From assembly GCA_012656075.1 (NCBI GenBank), contig JAAKBF010000068.1, positions 434,001-498,000 on the forward strand: a stretch of DNA of 64,000 nt. Reading direction: 5' to 3'. This document shows positions 46,375-60,016 of the stretch, piece after piece (position 1 is the stretch's first letter; each line of letters starts with the position of its first letter). The notes beneath the pieces are model-generated. The model was not told where the DNA came from and did no database searches. It was given only the letters and a program-made list of their open reading frames with translations. The stretch is from Phytophthora hibernalis (lineage: Eukaryota > Oomycota > Peronosporomycetes > Peronosporales > Peronosporaceae). A program made the translations under genes and the position numbers.

Positions 46375-47013
46375 ACCATACGCAAACCACAACCCTCATG
46401 CACACAAAAACGCCGCCACGCAACAACCACCAACACTTCAGCCGCGGCAAGCGTACGTCCACAACCACCACACTCGATTGCGCCCCTCATAGTCCAGCTG
46501 CCTCCGCCACTCATCCTATCGCGGTCACACAAGCTATGGCCACCCCAACCCCATTCATATTCGACACTGTGGTTGAGCCCCATGCTGCGTCAGCAACATC
46601 ATGGGTGTCACGTCCCTCACCACCCGGCCACGCACGCCAAGCTGTAAACCCACAGCCTTGTTTATCGGCCATTTTAGACCATATCCATCTCCGAGGCGTC
46701 TTGGGCCATTGCCGCATTCGATGCATCCCTACGGTCTGGCCACTGCCATATCCACTGATTTCGACAGACCCTTGCAGCTACTACAGGTGCCCTGTCAGGT
46801 GAAGTGGCCATCCCGCGGGGTCCACAGCGACAACGCCATATTTGACAAAGGTTGGTGCTTTGGAGCTGACTGGACGAGCAGGGACTCGAACCCGCGCCAA
46901 GAGAGTGGCGGGGGTAAGAGTGCGGCCGGCTGACTCGAGAGTTGAGGCTGAGGCTGCGTTAGGGCGTAGCAGACAAAAGGCACAGCAGCGAGGCGCGCAA
47001 AGAAAGAAGAAGT

Positions 47014-47093
47014 TGGCCAATGTGGGATTCGAACCCACGCCCTTTCGGACCAGTGCCTTAAACTGGCGCCTTAGACCGCTCGGCCAATTGACC
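47014..47093 (-). tRNA. tRNA-Leu(AAG)
   Basis: Intact. T4, five-T leader, T marker; middle of the T-marker run. Confidence 0.93.
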
Positions 47094-47731
47094 ACCATAC
47101 GCAAACCACAACCCTCATGCACACAAAAACGCCGCCACGCAACAACCACCAACACTTCAGCCGCGGCAAGCGTACGTCCACAACCACCACACTCGATTGC
47201 GCCCCTCATAGTCCAGCTGCCTCCGCCACTCATCCTATCGCGGTCACACAAGCTATGGCCACCCCAACCCCATTCATATTCGACACTGTGGTTGAGCCCC
47301 ATGCTGCGTCAGCAACATCATGGGTGTCACGTCCCTCACCACCCGGCCACGCACGCCAAGCTGTAAACCCACAGCCTTGTTTATCGGCCATTTTAGACCA
47401 TATCCATCTCCGAGGCGTCTTGGGCCATTGCCGCATTCGATGCATCCCTACGGTCTGGCCACTGCCATATCCACTGATTTCGACAGACCCTTGCAGCTAC
47501 TACAGGTGCCCTGTCAGGTGAAGTGGCCATCCCGCGGGGTCCACAGCGACAACGCCATATTTGACAAAGGTTGGTGCTTTGGAGCTGACTGGACGAGCAG
47601 GGACTCGAACCCGCGCCAAGAGAGTGGCGGGGGTAAGAGTGCGGCCGGCTGACTCGAGAGTTGAGGCTGAGGCTGCGTTAGGGCGTAGCAGACAAAGGCA
47701 CAGCAGCGAGGCGCGCAAAGAAAGAAGAAGT

Positions 47732-47811
47732 TGGCCAATGTGGGATTCGAACCCACGCCCTTTCGGACCAGTGCCTTAAACTGGCGCCTTAGACCGCTCG
47801 GCCAATTGACC
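47732..47811 (-). tRNA. tRNA-Leu(AAG)
   Basis: Intact. T3, five-T leader, T marker. Confidence 0.92.
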
Positions 47812-48449
47812 ACCATACGCAAACCACAACCCTCATGCACACAAAAACGCCGCCACGCAACAACCACCAACACTTCAGCCGCGGCAAGCGTACGTCCACA
47901 ACCACCACACTCGATTGCGCCCCTCATAGTCCAGCTGCCTCCGCCACTCATCCTATCGCGGTCACACAAGCTATGGCCACCCCAACCCCATTCATATTCG
48001 ACACTGTGGTTGAGCCCCATGCTGCGTCAGCAACATCATGGGTGTCACGTCCCTCACCACCCGGCCACGCACGCCAAGCTGTAAACCCACAGCCTTGTTT
48101 ATCGGCCATTTTAGACCATATCCATCTCCGAGGCGTCTTGGGCCATTGCCGCATTCGATGCATCCCTACGGTCTGGCCACTGCCATATCCACTGATTTCG
48201 ACAGACCCTTGCAGCTACTACAGGTGCCCTGTCAGGTGAAGTGGCCATCCCGCGGGGTCCACAGCGACAACGCCATATTTGACAAAGGTTGGTGCTTTGG
48301 AGCTGACTGGACGAGCAGGGACTCGAACCCGCGCCAAGAGAGTGGCGGGGGTAAGAGTGCGGCCGGCTGACTCGAGAGTTGAGGCTGAGGCTGCGTTAGG
48401 GCGTAGCAGACAAAGGCACAGCAGCGAGGCGCGCAAAGAAAGAAGAAGT

Positions 48450-48529
48450 TGGCCAATGTGGGATTCGAACCCACGCCCTTTCGGACCAGTGCCTTAAACT
48501 GGCGCCTTAGACCGCTCGGCCAATTGACC
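48450..48529 (-). tRNA. tRNA-Leu(AAG)
   Basis: Intact. T3, five-T leader, T marker; last of the run of five. Confidence 0.92.
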
Positions 48530-49168
48530 ACCATACGCAAACCACAACCCTCATGCACACAAAAACGCCGCCACGCAACAACCACCAACACTTCAGCCGC
48601 GGCAAGCGTACGTCCACAACCACCACACTCGATTGCGCCCCTCATAGTCCAGCTGCCTCCGCCACTCATCCTATCGCGGTCACACAAGCTATGGCCACCC
48701 CAACCCCATTCATATTCGACACTGTGGTTGAGCCCCATGCTGCGTCAGCAACATCATGGGTGTCACGTCCCTCACCACCCGGCCACGCACGCCAAGCTGT
48801 AAACCCACAGCCTTGTTTATCGGCCATTTTAGACCATATCCATCTCCGAGGCGTCTTGGGCCATTGCCGCATTCGATGCATCCCTACGGTCTGGCCACTG
48901 CCATATCCACTGATTTCGACAGACCCTTGCAGCTACTACAGGTGCCCTGTCAGGTGAAGTGGCCATCCCGCGGGGTCCACAGCGACAACGCCATATTTGA
49001 CAAAGGTTGGTGCTTTGGAGCTGACTGGACGAGCAGGGACTCGAACCCGCGCCAAGAGAGTGGCGGGGGTAAGAGTGCGGCCGGCTGACTCGAGAGTTGA
49101 GGCTGAGGCTGCGTTAGGGCGTAGCAGACAAAAGGCACAGCAGCGAGGCGCGCAAAGAAAGAAGAAGT

Positions 49169-49248
49169 TGGCCAATGTGGGATTCGAACCCACGCCCTTT
49201 CGGACCAGTGCCTTAAACTGGCGCCTTAGACCGCTCGGCCAATTGACC
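49169..49248 (-). tRNA. tRNA-Leu(AAG)
   Basis: Intact. T4, five-T leader, C marker. Confidence 0.93.
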
Positions 49249-49886
49249 ACCATACGCAAACCACAACCCTCATGCACACAAAAACGCCGCCACGCAACAA
49301 CCACCAACACTTCAGCCGCGGCAAGCGTACGTCCACAACCACCACACTCGATTGCGCCCCTCATAGTCCAGCTGCCTCCGCCACTCATCCTATCGCGGTC
49401 ACACAAGCTATGGCCACCCCAACCCCATTCATATTCGACACTGTGGTTGAGCCCCATGCTGCGTCAGCAACATCATGGGTGCCACGTCCCTCACCACCCG
49501 GCCACGCACGCCAAGCTGTAAACCCACAGCCTTGTTTATCGGCCATTTTAGACCATATCCATCTCCGAGGCGTCTTGGGCCATTGCCGCATTCGATGCAT
49601 CCCTACGGTCTGGCCACTGCCATATCCACTGATTTCGACAGACCCTTGCAGCTACTACAGGTGCCCTGTCAGGTGAAGTGGCCATCCCGCGGGGTCCACA
49701 GCGACAACGCCATATTTGACAAAGGTTGGTGCTTTGGAGCTGACTGGACGAGCAGGGACTCGAACCCGCGCCAAGAGAGTGGCGGGGGTAAGAGTGCGGC
49801 CGGCTGACTCGAGAGTTGAGGCTGAGGCTGCGTTAGGGCGTAGCAGACAAAGGCACAGCAGCGAGGCGCGCAAAGAAAGAAGAAGT

Positions 49887-49966
49887 TGGCCAATGTGGGA
49901 TTCGAACCCACGCCCTTTCGGACCAGTGCCTTAAACTGGCGCCTTAGACCGCTCGGCCAATTGACC
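49887..49966 (-). tRNA. tRNA-Leu(AAG)
   Basis: Intact. T3, six-T leader, T marker; opens a three-unit marker pattern seen again at 52041 and 54197. Spacer to the right has cgcgggtcc (three G). Confidence 0.92.
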
Positions 49967-50604
49967 ACCATACGCAAACCACAACCCTCATGCACACAAA
50001 AAACGCCGCCACGCAACAACCACCAACACTTCAGCCGCGGCAAGCGTACGTCCACAACCACCACACTCGATTGCGCCCCTCATAGTCCAGCTGCCTCCGC
50101 CACTCATCCTATCGCGGTCACACAAGCTATGGCCACCCCAACCCCATTCATATTCGACACTGTGGTTGAGCCCCATGCTGCGTCAGCAACATCATGGGTG
50201 TCACGTCCCTCACCACCCGGCCACGCACGCCAAGCTGTAAACCCACAGCCTTGTTTATCGGCCATTTTAGACCATATCCATCTCCGAGGCGTCTTGGGCC
50301 ATTGCCGCATTCGATGCATCCCTACGGTCTGGCCACTGCCATATCCACTGATTTCGACAGACCCTTGCAGCTACTACAGGTGCCCTGTCAGGTGAAGTGG
50401 CCATCCCGCGGGTCCACAGCGACAACGCCATATTTGACAAAGGTTGGTGCTTTGGAGCTGACTGGACGAGCAGGGACTCGAACCCGCGCCAAGAGAGTGG
50501 CGGGGGTAAGAGTGCGGCCGGCTGACTCGAGAGTTGAGGCTGAGGCTGCGTTAGGGCGTAGCAGACAAAGGCACAGCAGCGAGGCGCGCAAAGAAAGAAG
50601 AAGT

Positions 50605-50684
50605 TGGCCAATGTGGGATTCGAACCCACGCCCTTTCGGACCAGTGCCTTAAACTGGCGCCTTAGACCGCTCGGCCAATTGACC
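50605..50684 (-). tRNA. tRNA-Leu(AAG)
   Basis: Intact. T3, five-T leader, C marker. Confidence 0.92.
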
Positions 50685-51323
50685 ACCATACGCAAACCAC
50701 AACCCTCATGCACACAAAAACGCCGCCACGCAACAACCACCAACACTTCAGCCGCGGCAAGCGTACGTCCACAACCACCACACTCGATTGCGCCCCTCAT
50801 AGTCCAGCTGCCTCCGCCACTCATCCTATCGCGGTCACACAAGCTATGGCCACCCCAACCCCATTCATATTCGACACTGTGGTTGAGCCCCATGCTGCGT
50901 CAGCAACATCATGGGTGCCACGTCCCTCACCACCCGGCCACGCACGCCAAGCTGTAAACCCACAGCCTTGTTTATCGGCCATTTTAGACCATATCCATCT
51001 CCGAGGCGTCTTGGGCCATTGCCGCATTCGATGCATCCCTACGGTCTGGCCACTGCCATATCCACTGATTTCGACAGACCCTTGCAGCTACTACAGGTGC
51101 CCTGTCAGGTGAAGTGGCCATCCCGCGGGGTCCACAGCGACAACGCCATATTTGACAAAGGTTGGTGCTTTGGAGCTGACTGGACGAGCAGGGACTCGAA
51201 CCCGCGCCAAGAGAGTGGCGGGGGTAAGAGTGCGGCCGGCTGACTCGAGAGTTGAGGCTGAGGCTGCGTTAGGGCGTAGCAGACAAAAGGCACAGCAGCG
51301 AGGCGCGCAAAGAAAGAAGAAGT

Positions 51324-51403
51324 TGGCCAATGTGGGATTCGAACCCACGCCCTTTCGGACCAGTGCCTTAAACTGGCGCCTTAGACCGCTCGGCCAATTG
51401 ACC
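51324..51403 (-). tRNA. tRNA-Leu(AAG)
   Basis: Intact. T4, five-T leader, C marker; three-G spacer variant at 51846. Confidence 0.93.
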
Positions 51404-52040
51404 ACCATACGCAAACCACAACCCTCATGCACACAAAAACGCCGCCACGCAACAACCACCAACACTTCAGCCGCGGCAAGCGTACGTCCACAACCACCAC
51501 ACTCGATTGCGCCCCTCATAGTCCAGCTGCCTCCGCCACTCATCCTATCGCGGTCACACAAGCTATGGCCACCCCAACCCCATTCATATTCGACACTGTG
51601 GTTGAGCCCCATGCTGCGTCAGCAACATCATGGGTGCCACGTCCCTCACCACCCGGCCACGCACGCCAAGCTGTAAACCCACAGCCTTGTTTATCGGCCA
51701 TTTTAGACCATATCCATCTCCGAGGCGTCTTGGGCCATTGCCGCATTCGATGCATCCCTACGGTCTGGCCACTGCCATATCCACTGATTTCGACAGACCC
51801 TTGCAGCTACTACAGGTGCCCTGTCAGGTGAAGTGGCCATCCCGCGGGTCCACAGCGACAACGCCATATTTGACAAAGGTTGGTGCTTTGGAGCTGACTG
51901 GACGAGCAGGGACTCGAACCCGCGCCAAGAGAGTGGCGGGGGTAAGAGTGCGGCCGGCTGACTCGAGAGTTGAGGCTGAGGCTGCGTTAGGGCGTAGCAG
52001 ACAAAGGCACAGCAGCGAGGCGCGCAAAGAAAGAAGAAGT

Positions 52041-52120
52041 TGGCCAATGTGGGATTCGAACCCACGCCCTTTCGGACCAGTGCCTTAAACTGGCGCCTTA
52101 GACCGCTCGGCCAATTGACC
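52041..52120 (-). tRNA. tRNA-Leu(AAG)
   Basis: Intact. T3, six-T leader, T marker. Confidence 0.92.
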
Positions 52121-52760
52121 ACCATACGCAAACCACAACCCTCATGCACACAAAAAACGCCGCCACGCAACAACCACCAACACTTCAGCCGCGGCAAGCG
52201 TACGTCCACAACCACCACACTCGATTGCGCCCCTCATAGTCCAGCTGCCTCCGCCACTCATCCTATCGCGGTCACACAAGCTATGGCCACCCCAACCCCA
52301 TTCATATTCGACACTGTGGTTGAGCCCCATGCTGCGTCAGCAACATCATGGGTGTCACGTCCCTCACCACCCGGCCACGCACGCCAAGCTGTAAACCCAC
52401 AGCCTTGTTTATCGGCCATTTTAGACCATATCCATCTCCGAGGCGTCTTGGGCCATTGCCGCATTCGATGCATCCCTACGGTCTGGCCACTGCCATATCC
52501 ACTGATTTCGACAGACCCTTGCAGCTACTACAGGTGCCCTGTCAGGTGAAGTGGCCATCCCGCGGGGTCCACAGCGACAACGCCATATTTGACAAAGGTT
52601 GGTGCTTTGGAGCTGACTGGACGAGCAGGGACTCGAACCCGCGCCAAGAGAGTGGCGGGGGTAAGAGTGCGGCCGGCTGACTCGAGAGTTGAGGCTGAGG
52701 CTGCGTTAGGGCGTAGCAGACAAAAGGCACAGCAGCGAGGCGCGCAAAGAAAGAAGAAGT

Positions 52761-52840
52761 TGGCCAATGTGGGATTCGAACCCACGCCCTTTCGGACCAG
52801 TGCCTTAAACTGGCGCCTTAGACCGCTCGGCCAATTGACC
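52761..52840 (-). tRNA. tRNA-Leu(AAG)
   Basis: Intact. T4, five-T leader, C marker; three-G spacer variant at about 53282. Confidence 0.93.
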
Positions 52841-53478
52841 ACCATACGCAAACCACAACCCTCATGCACACAAAAACGCCGCCACGCAACAACCACCAAC
52901 ACTTCAGCCGCGGCAAGCGTACGTCCACAACCACCACACTCGATTGCGCCCCTCATAGTCCAGCTGCCTCCGCCACTCATCCTATCGCGGTCACACAAGC
53001 TATGGCCACCCCAACCCCATTCATATTCGACACTGTGGTTGAGCCCCATGCTGCGTCAGCAACATCATGGGTGCCACGTCCCTCACCACCCGGCCACGCA
53101 CGCCAAGCTGTAAACCCACAGCCTTGTTTATCGGCCATTTTAGACCATATCCATCTCCGAGGCGTCTTGGGCCATTGCCGCATTCGATGCATCCCTACGG
53201 TCTGGCCACTGCCATATCCACTGATTTCGACAGACCCTTGCAGCTACTACAGGTGCCCTGTCAGGTGAAGTGGCCATCCCGCGGGTCCACAGCGACAACG
53301 CCATATTTGACAAAGGTTGGTGCTTTGGAGCTGACTGGACGAGCAGGGACTCGAACCCGCGCCAAGAGAGTGGCGGGGGTAAGAGTGCGGCCGGCTGACT
53401 CGAGAGTTGAGGCTGAGGCTGCGTTAGGGCGTAGCAGACAAAAGGCACAGCAGCGAGGCGCGCAAAGAAAGAAGAAGT

Positions 53479-53558
53479 TGGCCAATGTGGGATTCGAACC
53501 CACGCCCTTTCGGACCAGTGCCTTAAACTGGCGCCTTAGACCGCTCGGCCAATTGACC
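53479..53558 (-). tRNA. tRNA-Leu(AAG)
   Basis: Intact. T4, five-T leader, C marker; three-G spacer variant at about 54000, as in its left neighbour. Confidence 0.93.
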
Positions 53559-54196
53559 ACCATACGCAAACCACAACCCTCATGCACACAAAAACGCCGC
53601 CACGCAACAACCACCAACACTTCAGCCGCGGCAAGCGTACGTCCACAACCACCACACTCGATTGCGCCCCTCATAGTCCAGCTGCCTCCGCCACTCATCC
53701 TATCGCGGTCACACAAGCTATGGCCACCCCAACCCCATTCATATTCGACACTGTGGTTGAGCCCCATGCTGCGTCAGCAACATCATGGGTGCCACGTCCC
53801 TCACCACCCGGCCACGCACGCCAAGCTGTAAACCCACAGCCTTGTTTATCGGCCATTTTAGACCATATCCATCTCCGAGGCGTCTTGGGCCATTGCCGCA
53901 TTCGATGCATCCCTACGGTCTGGCCACTGCCATATCCACTGATTTCGACAGACCCTTGCAGCTACTACAGGTGCCCTGTCAGGTGAAGTGGCCATCCCGC
54001 GGGTCCACAGCGACAACGCCATATTTGACAAAGGTTGGTGCTTTGGAGCTGACTGGACGAGCAGGGACTCGAACCCGCGCCAAGAGAGTGGCGGGGGTAA
54101 GAGTGCGGCCGGCTGACTCGAGAGTTGAGGCTGAGGCTGCGTTAGGGCGTAGCAGACAAAAGGCACAGCAGCGAGGCGCGCAAAGAAAGAAGAAGT

Positions 54197-54276
54197 TGGC
54201 CAATGTGGGATTCGAACCCACGCCCTTTCGGACCAGTGCCTTAAACTGGCGCCTTAGACCGCTCGGCCAATTGACC
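54197..54276 (-). tRNA. tRNA-Leu(AAG)
   Basis: Intact. T4, six-T leader, T marker; the next spacer has ctcgagttgagg, two bases short. Confidence 0.93.
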
Positions 54277-54914
54277 ACCATACGCAAACCACAACCCTCA
54301 TGCACACAAAAAACGCCGCCACGCAACAACCACCAACACTTCAGCCGCGGCAAGCGTACGTCCACAACCACCACACTCGATTGCGCCCCTCATAGTCCAG
54401 CTGCCTCCGCCACTCATCCTATCGCGGTCACACAAGCTATGGCCACCCCAACCCCATTCATATTCGACACTGTGGTTGAGCCCCATGCTGCGTCAGCAAC
54501 ATCATGGGTGTCACGTCCCTCACCACCCGGCCACGCACGCCAAGCTGTAAACCCACAGCCTTGTTTATCGGCCATTTTAGACCATATCCATCTCCGAGGC
54601 GTCTTGGGCCATTGCCGCATTCGATGCATCCCTACGGTCTGGCCACTGCCATATCCACTGATTTCGACAGACCCTTGCAGCTACTACAGGTGCCCTGTCA
54701 GGTGAAGTGGCCATCCCGCGGGGTCCACAGCGACAACGCCATATTTGACAAAGGTTGGTGCTTTGGAGCTGACTGGACGAGCAGGGACTCGAACCCGCGC
54801 CAAGAGAGTGGCGGGGGTAAGAGTGCGGCCGGCTGACTCGAGTTGAGGCTGAGGCTGCGTTAGGGCGTAGCAGACAAAAGGCACAGCAGCGAGGCGCGCA
54901 AAGAAAGAAGAAGT

Positions 54915-54994
54915 TGGCCAATGTGGGATTCGAACCCACGCCCTTTCGGACCAGTGCCTTAAACTGGCGCCTTAGACCGCTCGGCCAATTGACC
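54915..54994 (-). tRNA. tRNA-Leu(AAG)
   Basis: Intact. T4, six-T leader with C marker, the first of this marker combination in a row of three. Confidence 0.93.
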
Positions 54995-55633
54995 ACCATA
55001 CGCAAACCACAACCCTCATGCACACAAAAAACGCCGCCACGCAACAACCACCAACACTTCAGCCGCGGCAAGCGTACGTCCACAACCACCACACTCGATT
55101 GCGCCCCTCATAGTCCAGCTGCCTCCGCCACTCATCCTATCGCGGTCACACAAGCTATGGCCACCCCAACCCCATTCATATTCGACACTGTGGTTGAGCC
55201 CCATGCTGCGTCAGCAACATCATGGGTGCCACGTCCCTCACCACCCGGCCACGCACGCCAAGCTGTAAACCCACAGCCTTGTTTATCGGCCATTTTAGAC
55301 CATATCCATCTCCGAGGCGTCTTGGGCCATTGCCGCATTCGATGCATCCCTACGGTCTGGCCACTGCCATATCCACTGATTTCGACAGACCCTTGCAGCT
55401 ACTACAGGTGCCCTGTCAGGTGAAGTGGCCATCCCGCGGGGTCCACAGCGACAACGCCATATTTGACAAAGGTTGGTGCTTTGGAGCTGACTGGACGAGC
55501 AGGGACTCGAACCCGCGCCAAGAGAGTGGCGGGGGTAAGAGTGCGGCCGGCTGACTCGAGAGTTGAGGCTGAGGCTGCGTTAGGGCGTAGCAGACAAAGG
55601 CACAGCAGCGAGGCGCGCAAAGAAAGAAGAAGT

Positions 55634-55713
55634 TGGCCAATGTGGGATTCGAACCCACGCCCTTTCGGACCAGTGCCTTAAACTGGCGCCTTAGACCGCT
55701 CGGCCAATTGACC
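55634..55713 (-). tRNA. tRNA-Leu(AAG)
   Basis: Intact. T3, six-T leader, C marker; 720 bp to the next copy. Confidence 0.92.
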
Positions 55714-56353
55714 ACCATACGCAAACCACAACCCTCATGCACACAAAAAACGCCGCCACGCAACAACCACCAACACTTCAGCCGCGGCAAGCGTACGTCC
55801 ACAACCACCACACTCGATTGCGCCCCTCATAGTCCAGCTGCCTCCGCCACTCATCCTATCGCGGTCACACAAGCTATGGCCACCCCAACCCCATTCATAT
55901 TCGACACTGTGGTTGAGCCCCATGCTGCGTCAGCAACATCATGGGTGCCACGTCCCTCACCACCCGGCCACGCACGCCAAGCTGTAAACCCACAGCCTTG
56001 TTTATCGGCCATTTTAGACCATATCCATCTCCGAGGCGTCTTGGGCCATTGCCGCATTCGATGCATCCCTACGGTCTGGCCACTGCCATATCCACTGATT
56101 TCGACAGACCCTTGCAGCTACTACAGGTGCCCTGTCAGGTGAAGTGGCCATCCCGCGGGGTCCACAGCGACAACGCCATATTTGACAAAGGTTGGTGCTT
56201 TGGAGCTGACTGGACGAGCAGGGACTCGAACCCGCGCCAAGAGAGTGGCGGGGGTAAGAGTGCGGCCGGCTGACTCGAGAGTTGAGGCTGAGGCTGCGTT
56301 AGGGCGTAGCAGACAAAAGGCACAGCAGCGAGGCGCGCAAAGAAAGAAGAAGT

Positions 56354-56433
56354 TGGCCAATGTGGGATTCGAACCCACGCCCTTTCGGACCAGTGCCTTA
56401 AACTGGCGCCTTAGACCGCTCGGCCAATTGACC
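56354..56433 (-). tRNA. tRNA-Leu(AAG)
   Basis: Intact. T4, six-T leader, C marker. Confidence 0.93.
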
Positions 56434-57073
56434 ACCATACGCAAACCACAACCCTCATGCACACAAAAAACGCCGCCACGCAACAACCACCAACACTTCA
56501 GCCGCGGCAAGCGTACGTCCACAACCACCACACTCGATTGCGCCCCTCATAGTCCAGCTGCCTCCGCCACTCATCCTATCGCGGTCACACAAGCTATGGC
56601 CACCCCAACCCCATTCATATTCGACACTGTGGTTGAGCCCCATGCTGCGTCAGCAACATCATGGGTGCCACGTCCCTCACCACCCGGCCACGCACGCCAA
56701 GCTGTAAACCCACAGCCTTGTTTATCGGCCATTTTAGACCATATCCATCTCCGAGGCGTCTTGGGCCATTGCCGCATTCGATGCATCCCTACGGTCTGGC
56801 CACTGCCATATCCACTGATTTCGACAGACCCTTGCAGCTACTACAGGTGCCCTGTCAGGTGAAGTGGCCATCCCGCGGGGTCCACAGCGACAACGCCATA
56901 TTTGACAAAGGTTGGTGCTTTGGAGCTGACTGGACGAGCAGGGACTCGAACCCGCGCCAAGAGAGTGGCGGGGGTAAGAGTGCGGCCGGCTGACTCGAGA
57001 GTTGAGGCTGAGGCTGCGTTAGGGCGTAGCAGACAAAAGGCACAGCAGCGAGGCGCGCAAAGAAAGAAGAAGT

Positions 57074-57153
57074 TGGCCAATGTGGGATTCGAACCCACGC
57101 CCTTTCGGACCAGTGCCTTAAACTGGCGCCTTAGACCGCTCGGCCAATTGACC
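57074..57153 (-). tRNA. tRNA-Leu(AAG)
   Basis: Intact. T4, five-T leader, C marker; 715 bp to the next copy, the shortest regular spacing. Confidence 0.93.
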
Positions 57154-57788
57154 ACCATACGCAAACCACAACCCTCATGCACACAAAAACGCCGCCACGC
57201 AACAACCACCAACACTTCAGCCGCGGCAAGCGTACGTCCACAACCACCACACTCGATTGCGCCCCTCATAGTCCAGCTGCCTCCGCCACTCATCCTATCG
57301 CGGTCACACAAGCTATGGCCACCCCAACCCCATTCATATTCGACACTGTGGTTGAGCCCCATGCTGCGTCAGCAACATCATGGGTGCCACGTCCCTCACC
57401 ACCCGGCCACGCACGCCAAGCTGTAAACCCACAGCCTTGTTTATCGGCCATTTTAGACCATATCCATCTCCGAGGCGTCTTGGGCCATTGCCGCATTCGA
57501 TGCATCCCTACGGTCTGGCCACTGCCATATCCACTGATTTCGACAGACCCTTGCAGCTACTACAGGTGCCCTGTCAGGTGAAGTGGCCATCCCGCGGGTC
57601 CACAGCGACAACGCCATATTTGACAAAGGTTGGTGCTTTGGAGCTGACTGGACGAGCAGGGACTCGAACCCGCGCCAAGAGAGTGGCGGGGGTAAGAGTG
57701 CGGCCGGCTGACTCGAGAGTTGAGGCTGAGGCTGCGTTAGGGCGTAGCAGACAAAGGCACAGCAGCGAGGCGCGCAAAGAAAAGAAGT

Positions 57789-57868
57789 TGGCCAATGTGG
57801 GATTCGAACCCACGCCCTTTCGGACCAGTGCCTTAAACTGGCGCCTTAGACCGCTCGGCCAATTGACC
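57789..57868 (-). tRNA. tRNA-Leu(AAG)
   Basis: Intact. T3; the trailer is three bases shorter (aaagaaaagaagttgg). Six-T leader, C marker. Confidence 0.92.
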
Positions 57869-58504
57869 ACCATACGCAAACCACAACCCTCATGCACACA
57901 AAAAACGCCGCCACGCAACAACCACCAACACTTCAGCCGCGGCAAGCGTACGTCCACAACCACCACACTCGATTGCGCCCCTCATAGTCCAGCTGCCTCC
58001 GCCACTCATCCTATCGCGGTCACACAAGCTATGGCCACCCCAACCCCATTCATATTCGACACTGTGGTTGAGCCCCATGCTGCGTCAGCAACATCATGGG
58101 TGCCACGTCCCTCACCACCCGGCCACGCACGCCAAGCTGTAAACCCACAGCCTTGTTTATCGGCCATTTTAGACCATATCCATCTCCGAGGCGTCTTGGG
58201 CCATTGCCGCATTCGATGCATCCCTACGGTCTGGCCACTGCCATATCCACTGATTTCGACAGACCCTTGCAGCTACTACAGGTGCCCTGTCAGGTGAAGT
58301 GGCCATCCCGCGGGGTCCACAGCGACAACGCCATATTTGACAAAGGTTGGTGCTTTGGAGCTGACTGGACGAGCAGGGACTCGAACCCGCGCCAAGAGAG
58401 TGGCGGGGTAAGAGTGCGGCCGGCTGACTCGAGTTGAGGCTGAGGCTGCGTTAGGGCGTAGCAGACAAAGGCACAGCAGCGAGGCGCGCAAAGAAAGAAG
58501 AAGT

Positions 58505-58584
58505 TGGCCAATGTGGGATTCGAACCCACGCCCTTTCGGACCAGTGCCTTAAACTGGCGCCTTAGACCGCTCGGCCAATTGACC
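58505..58584 (-). tRNA. tRNA-Leu(AAG)
   Basis: Intact. T3; the only leader with a four-T run. C marker. Confidence 0.92.
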
Positions 58585-59220
58585 ACCATACGCAAACCAC
58601 AACCCTCATGCACACAAAACGCCGCCACGCAACAACCACCAACACTTCAGCCGCGGCAAGCGTACGTCCACAACCACCACACTCGATTGCGCCCCTCATA
58701 GTCCAGCTGCCTCCGCCACTCATCCTATCGCGGTCACACAAGCTATGGCCACCCCAACCCCATTCATATTCGACACTGTGGTTGAGCCCCATGCTGCGTC
58801 AGCAACATCATGGGTGCCACGTCCCTCACCACCCGGCCACGCACGCCAAGCTGTAAACCCACAGCCTTGTTTATCGGCCATTTTAGACCATATCCATCTC
58901 CGAGGCGTCTTGGGCCATTGCCGCATTCGATGCATCCCTACGGTCTGGCCACTGCCATATCCACTGATTTCGACAGACCCTTGCAGCTACTACAGGTGCC
59001 CTGTCAGGTGAAGTGGCCATCCCGGGGTCCACAGCGACAACGCCATATTTGACAAAGGTTGGTGCTTTGGAGCTGACTGGACGAGCAGGGACTCGAACCC
59101 GCGCCAAGAGAGTGGCGGGGGTAAGAGTGCGGCCGGCTGACTCGAGAGTTGAGGCTGAGGCTGCGTTAGGGCGTAGCAGACAAAAGGCACAGCAGCGAGG
59201 CGCGCAAAGAAAGAAGAAGT

Positions 59221-59300
59221 TGGCCAATGTGGGATTCGAACCCACGCCCTTTCGGACCAGTGCCTTAAACTGGCGCCTTAGACCGCTCGGCCAATTGACC
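59221..59300 (-). tRNA. tRNA-Leu(AAG)
   Basis: Intact. T4, five-T leader, T marker; the spacer to its left has cccggggtcc in place of cccgcggggtcc. Confidence 0.93.
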
Positions 59301-59936
59301 ACCATACGCAAACCACAACCCTCATGCACACAAAAACGCCGCCACGCAACAACCACCAACACTTCAGCCGCGGCAAGCGTACGTCCACAACCACCACACT
59401 CGATTGCGCCCCTCATAGTCCAGCTGCCTCCGCCACTCATCCTATCGCGGTCACACAAGCTATGGCCACCCCAACCCCATTCATATTCGACACTGTGGTT
59501 GAGCCCCATGCTGCGTCAGCAACATCATGGGTGTCACGTCCCTCACCACCCGGCCACGCACGCCAAGCTGTAAACCCACAGCCTTGTTTATCGGCCATTT
59601 TAGACCATATCCATCTCCGAGGCGTCTTGGGCCATTGCCGCATTCGATGCATCCCTACGGTCTGGCCACTGCCATATCCACTGATTTCGACAGACCCTTG
59701 CAGCTACTACAGGTGCCCTGTCAGGTGAAGTGGCCATCCCGCGGGTCCACAGCGACAACGCCATATTTGACAAAGGTTGGTGCTTTGGAGCTGACTGGAC
59801 GAGCAGGGACTCGAACCCGCGCCAAGAGAGTGGCGGGGGTAAGAGTGCGGCCGGCTGACTCGAGTTGAGGCTGAGGCTGCGTTAGGGCGTAGCAGACAAA
59901 AGGCACAGCAGCGAGGCGCGCAAAGAAAGAAGAAGT

Positions 59937-60016
59937 TGGCCAATGTGGGATTCGAACCCACGCCCTTTCGGACCAGTGCCTTAAACTGGCGCCTTAGACC
60001 GCTCGGCCAATTGACC
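59937..60016 (-). tRNA. tRNA-Leu(AAG)
   Basis: Intact. T4, five-T leader, C marker; the spacer has gcgccctcat, one C short, as in the unit at 35998. Confidence 0.93.
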
